NCBI GenBank assembly: GCA_965200645.1 | Contig: CBDAUN010000003.1 | Span: 496,001 to 560,000, forward strand | Direction of reading: 5' to 3' | DNA: 64,000 bases | Source of the DNA: CBDAUN01 sp965200645 | GTDB lineage: Bacteria; Pseudomonadota; Gammaproteobacteria; Arenicellales; JAJDZL01 | Shown: positions 62,039 to 64,000 of the stretch, one piece after another | Position numbering within the stretch: the first letter of the stretch is position 1 | How the letters are laid out: each line of letters opens with the position of its first letter | The notes under the pieces: generated by a model | The model's input: only the letters and a program-made list of their open reading frames with translations | Told to the model about the DNA's origin: nothing | Databases searched by the model: none | Made by a program: the position numbers and the translations under genes

Positions 62039-63007
62039 TTAGTAAGTAAATAGGGCTGCACCCCAGGTAAAGCCACCGCCAAATCCATTGATCAACACCT
62101 TTTGACCTCGTTGAATTCTGCCGTCTCTTACGGCACTATCCAATGCCAGCGGAATTGAAGCTGCTGAGGTATTACCGTGTTCTGCCACCGTAACTACCAC
62201 CTTTTCCATTGGAACACCAAGCTGACTAGCGGTGGTTTTCAGAATTCTGTAGTTCGCCTGATGCGGCACAAGCCAATCGACTTCGCTTACATCTATGCCA
62301 CTAGTAGTGAGTGCCTCGCTCGCTACTTCCCCCATACATTTTACCGCGAGCCGAAAGACTTCACTGCCTCGCATTCGCGTATATGCCGTGCCATTGACCA
62401 CGCTGTCGTATTGGTTTGAGACTCCTACCGGAACACACAGCAAATCCTTGTATCGCCCATTTGCATGTAGGTGTGAAGAGTGAATTCCAGGTTTATCAGA
62501 TGCTTCCAGCACTAGTGCTCCGGCCCCATCTCCAAACAGTACACAGGTTTCACGGTCGGTCCAGTCGATAATTCTAGAGAAAGTTTCGGCTCCGATTACC
62601 AGTGCTCTTTGGGCACTCCCGGTACGAAGGAATTTGTCGGCCACATCGACTGCATACATGAATCCAGCACATACCGCCTGAACGTCGAAGGCAGGTGACC
62701 CCGCAATTCCCAGACGTTCTTGCAGCAAACAGGCTGAACTGGGGAAAACTTGATCGGCTGTAGTTGTGGCAAAAACGACCAGATCAATGTCGGAAGCATC
62801 AAGCTCACCAAACTTTAACGCGTTTCTTGATGCTATTTCCGCTAAATCACAAGTGGTTTCCCCATCTTCAGCAATATGTCTTTCTTTAATTCCGGTGCGA
62901 GAGACAATCCACTCATCGCTCGTTTCTACCTGATTTTCCAAATCATGATTGGTAACTACTTTGCTTGGAAGGTAGCTGCCGGTTGAACGAACGCGAGAAT
63001 AAATCAT
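62039..63007 (-). CDS. fabH: 3-oxoacyl-ACP synthase III
   Basis: A 322-aa enzyme that starts fatty-acid synthesis by joining acetyl-CoA with malonyl-ACP. Catalytic Cys in VQAVCAGFMYA (about 113), His in WLVPHQANYRI and Asn in EHGNTSAASIP. Length is normal. The ATG overlaps the plsX stop by four bases (ATGA). Confidence 0.96.
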   Translation of the reverse strand: MIYSRVRSTGSYLPSKVVTNHDLENQVETSDEWIVSRTGIKERHIAEDGETTCDLAEIASRNALKFGELDASDIDLVVFATTTADQVFPSSACLLQERLGIAGSPAFDVQAVCAGFMYAVDVADKFLRTGSAQRALVIGAETFSRIIDWTDRETCVLFGDGAGALVLEASDKPGIHSSHLHANGRYKDLLCVPVGVSNQYDSVVNGTAYTRMRGSEVFRLAVKCMGEVASEALTTSGIDVSEVDWLVPHQANYRILKTTASQLGVPMEKVVVTVAEHGNTSAASIPLALDSAVRDGRIQRGQKVLINGFGGGFTWGAALFTY

Positions 63008-64000
63008 GCTTGACTATCTGAAAGTTGAATTAACTCATCCCGAATTCGAGCATTTACGCCATATTCGACATCCCAGACTGCCTTTTTGATTGCAGTTTTA
63101 TAGGCTAGAGTATCTGCATTGCCGTGGCTTTTGAAAACAGAGCCCCTAAGACCGAGCAAGGCTCCTCCGTTGTAAACACGTGGGTCGATACGCTTGCGAA
63201 AACCACGCAGGGAAGGCATGGCAAGCAGACCAGATATTTTTCTAAAACTATTTTGCTGAAACTCAGCCTTCATTGCGTGTTGAATCAATTTTGAAACACC
63301 TTCACTAGTTTTCAGCGCTATGTTCCCTAAAAATCCATCACAGACAATGACATCCACGTCTTTAGTGGTATAGATGCCGTCTCCTTCGATGTATCCGCAA
63401 AAATTCAAAGAACTGCCGCGAAACAACTCTGCAGCTTCCTTGATTACCTTGGTGCCTTTTTCATCCTCTGAACCAATGTTTAACAGAGCCACTTTAGGCG
63501 AAGATAATCGATTCGTGTATTTTACAAATGTTGCACCCATGATGCCAAACTGCAACAGCACTCGTGGTGGACTATCTACATTGGCACCCAAATCGAGCAT
63601 ATGCACGTGTCCATGCGTGGTTGGCATTTGGCCGATGATCGCTGGTCGTTCAATACCGGGATAGGTATTGAGGACATACTTAGCAGTGACCATAAGAGCT
63701 CCAGTGTTACCAGCACTTATGCAAGCCTGAACTTCATTCGATTCGAGCAAGTTCAAGGCGATTCTCATGGAAGAACGCCGCTTCCTGCGTAAAGCATGAA
63801 TTGGGGCATCCGCCATCTCTACAACCTGTTCTGCGTGCTCAATACGCACCCGCTGAGAGTCAAATCCCTTATGCCTGTTTAACTCCGTTTGTACGACTTC
63901 GGAATCGCCGGCAAAAACAACATGGATGCGTTCGTCTTCCTGCATCGCCAAAAGTGTCCCCGGAATTGTGACACTTGGACCAAAATCTCCGCCCATTGCA
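63004..64000 (-). CDS. plsX: Phosphate acyltransferase PlsX, N-terminus outside window
   Basis: At least 332 codons of PlsX, which makes acyl-phosphate from acyl-ACP for phospholipid synthesis. The conserved MGGDFGPSV motif, which in the family follows a few residues from the true start (DAMGGD), is right at the window edge, so the start codon and first residues lie outside. Other marks: ISAGNTGALMV, ERPAIIGQMPT, GFLGNIALKTSEG, LLGLRGSVFKSHGNAD. Overlaps fabH by four bases. rpmF would be expected upstream. Confidence 0.95.
   Translation of the reverse strand, partial: AMGGDFGPSVTIPGTLLAMQEDERIHVVFAGDSEVVQTELNRHKGFDSQRVRIEHAEQVVEMADAPIHALRRKRRSSMRIALNLLESNEVQACISAGNTGALMVTAKYVLNTYPGIERPAIIGQMPTTHGHVHMLDLGANVDSPPRVLLQFGIMGATFVKYTNRLSSPKVALLNIGSEDEKGTKVIKEAAELFRGSSLNFCGYIEGDGIYTTKDVDVIVCDGFLGNIALKTSEGVSKLIQHAMKAEFQQNSFRKISGLLAMPSLRGFRKRIDPRVYNGGALLGLRGSVFKSHGNADTLAYKTAIKKAVWDVEYGVNARIRDELIQLSDSQA

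Noticed and set aside
1..64000. CRISPR array, insertion sequences, prophage, rRNA genes
   Set aside because: No regularly spaced repeats, transposase or integrase motifs, terminal inverted repeats or rRNA-like sequence were seen on reading.

Overview
The window is a chromosomal stretch of a moderately AT-rich, free-living Gram-negative bacterium. It is most likely a marine gammaproteobacterium with sulfur-oxidising and organic-amine-using habits. The evidence is the tRNA-Leu/tig arrangement, the plsX-fabH-fabG-acpP-fabF cluster, a thiosulfate-oxidation (Sox) operon, Tat signals, outer-membrane lipoproteins and TolC, and several transporters and enzymes for small nitrogen compounds. No insertion sequence, phage or CRISPR array was seen. 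Two decayed genes mark one disturbed spot, at about 31.7-32.5 kb.

Layout. 1-1.1 kb: the 5' part of tig (minus strand) with tRNA-Leu(UAG) upstream. 1.5-7.7 kb: a HAD hydrolase and a four-gene minus-strand operon (HpaB-like flavin monooxygenase, RidA, class III aminotransferase, trimethylamine-dehydrogenase-family flavoprotein) that looks like a catabolic pathway for an unidentified amine. 7.9-17.3 kb: an eight-gene minus-strand operon of envelope proteins: secreted protein, lipoprotein, TPR/coiled-coil membrane protein, PEGA plus FGE-like protein, 50-aa membrane peptide, ExbB/TolQ/MotA channel, and two VWA proteins whose N-terminal helix resembles ExbD/MotB. I think this is the least described system here. 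17.5-23.8 kb: DUF1127 protein with a 27-aa membrane peptide upstream, leuCD, an MFS transporter, a second HAD, tRNA-Val(CAC) and an EamA exporter.

23.9-31.6 kb: a continuous minus-strand run soxX-Y-Z-A-K, a strong hairpin, soxB, a thioredoxin, tolC and a membrane fusion protein. A divergent ArsR-type repressor carries the two cysteines of the SqrR/BigR persulfide switch, so sulfane sulfur probably induces the operon. 32.6-39.9 kb: one 2448-residue single-module reducing polyketide synthase (KS-AT-DH-MT-ER-KR-ACP) with no thioesterase. Next to it is a tandem-thioredoxin periplasmic protein.

41.1-58.2 kb: a bacterial-microcompartment locus of the RMM/amino-alcohol type. It holds an SDR alcohol dehydrogenase, a class III aminotransferase-fold phospho-lyase, an APH-fold kinase, two BMC-T, one BMC-H and one BMC-P shell protein, an unknown 165-aa BMC protein, an acylating aldehyde dehydrogenase with a C-terminal encapsulation-like helix, and an AraC regulator. 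Two ABC importers (ProXWV-like and PotABCD-like) bracket it. The inferred chemistry is import of an amino alcohol such as 1-amino-2-propanol or ethanolamine, phosphorylation, elimination to an aldehyde, and oxidation of the aldehyde to acyl-CoA inside the shell. 58.4-64 kb: mltG and the fatty-acid synthesis cluster, ending in plsX cut by the window edge.
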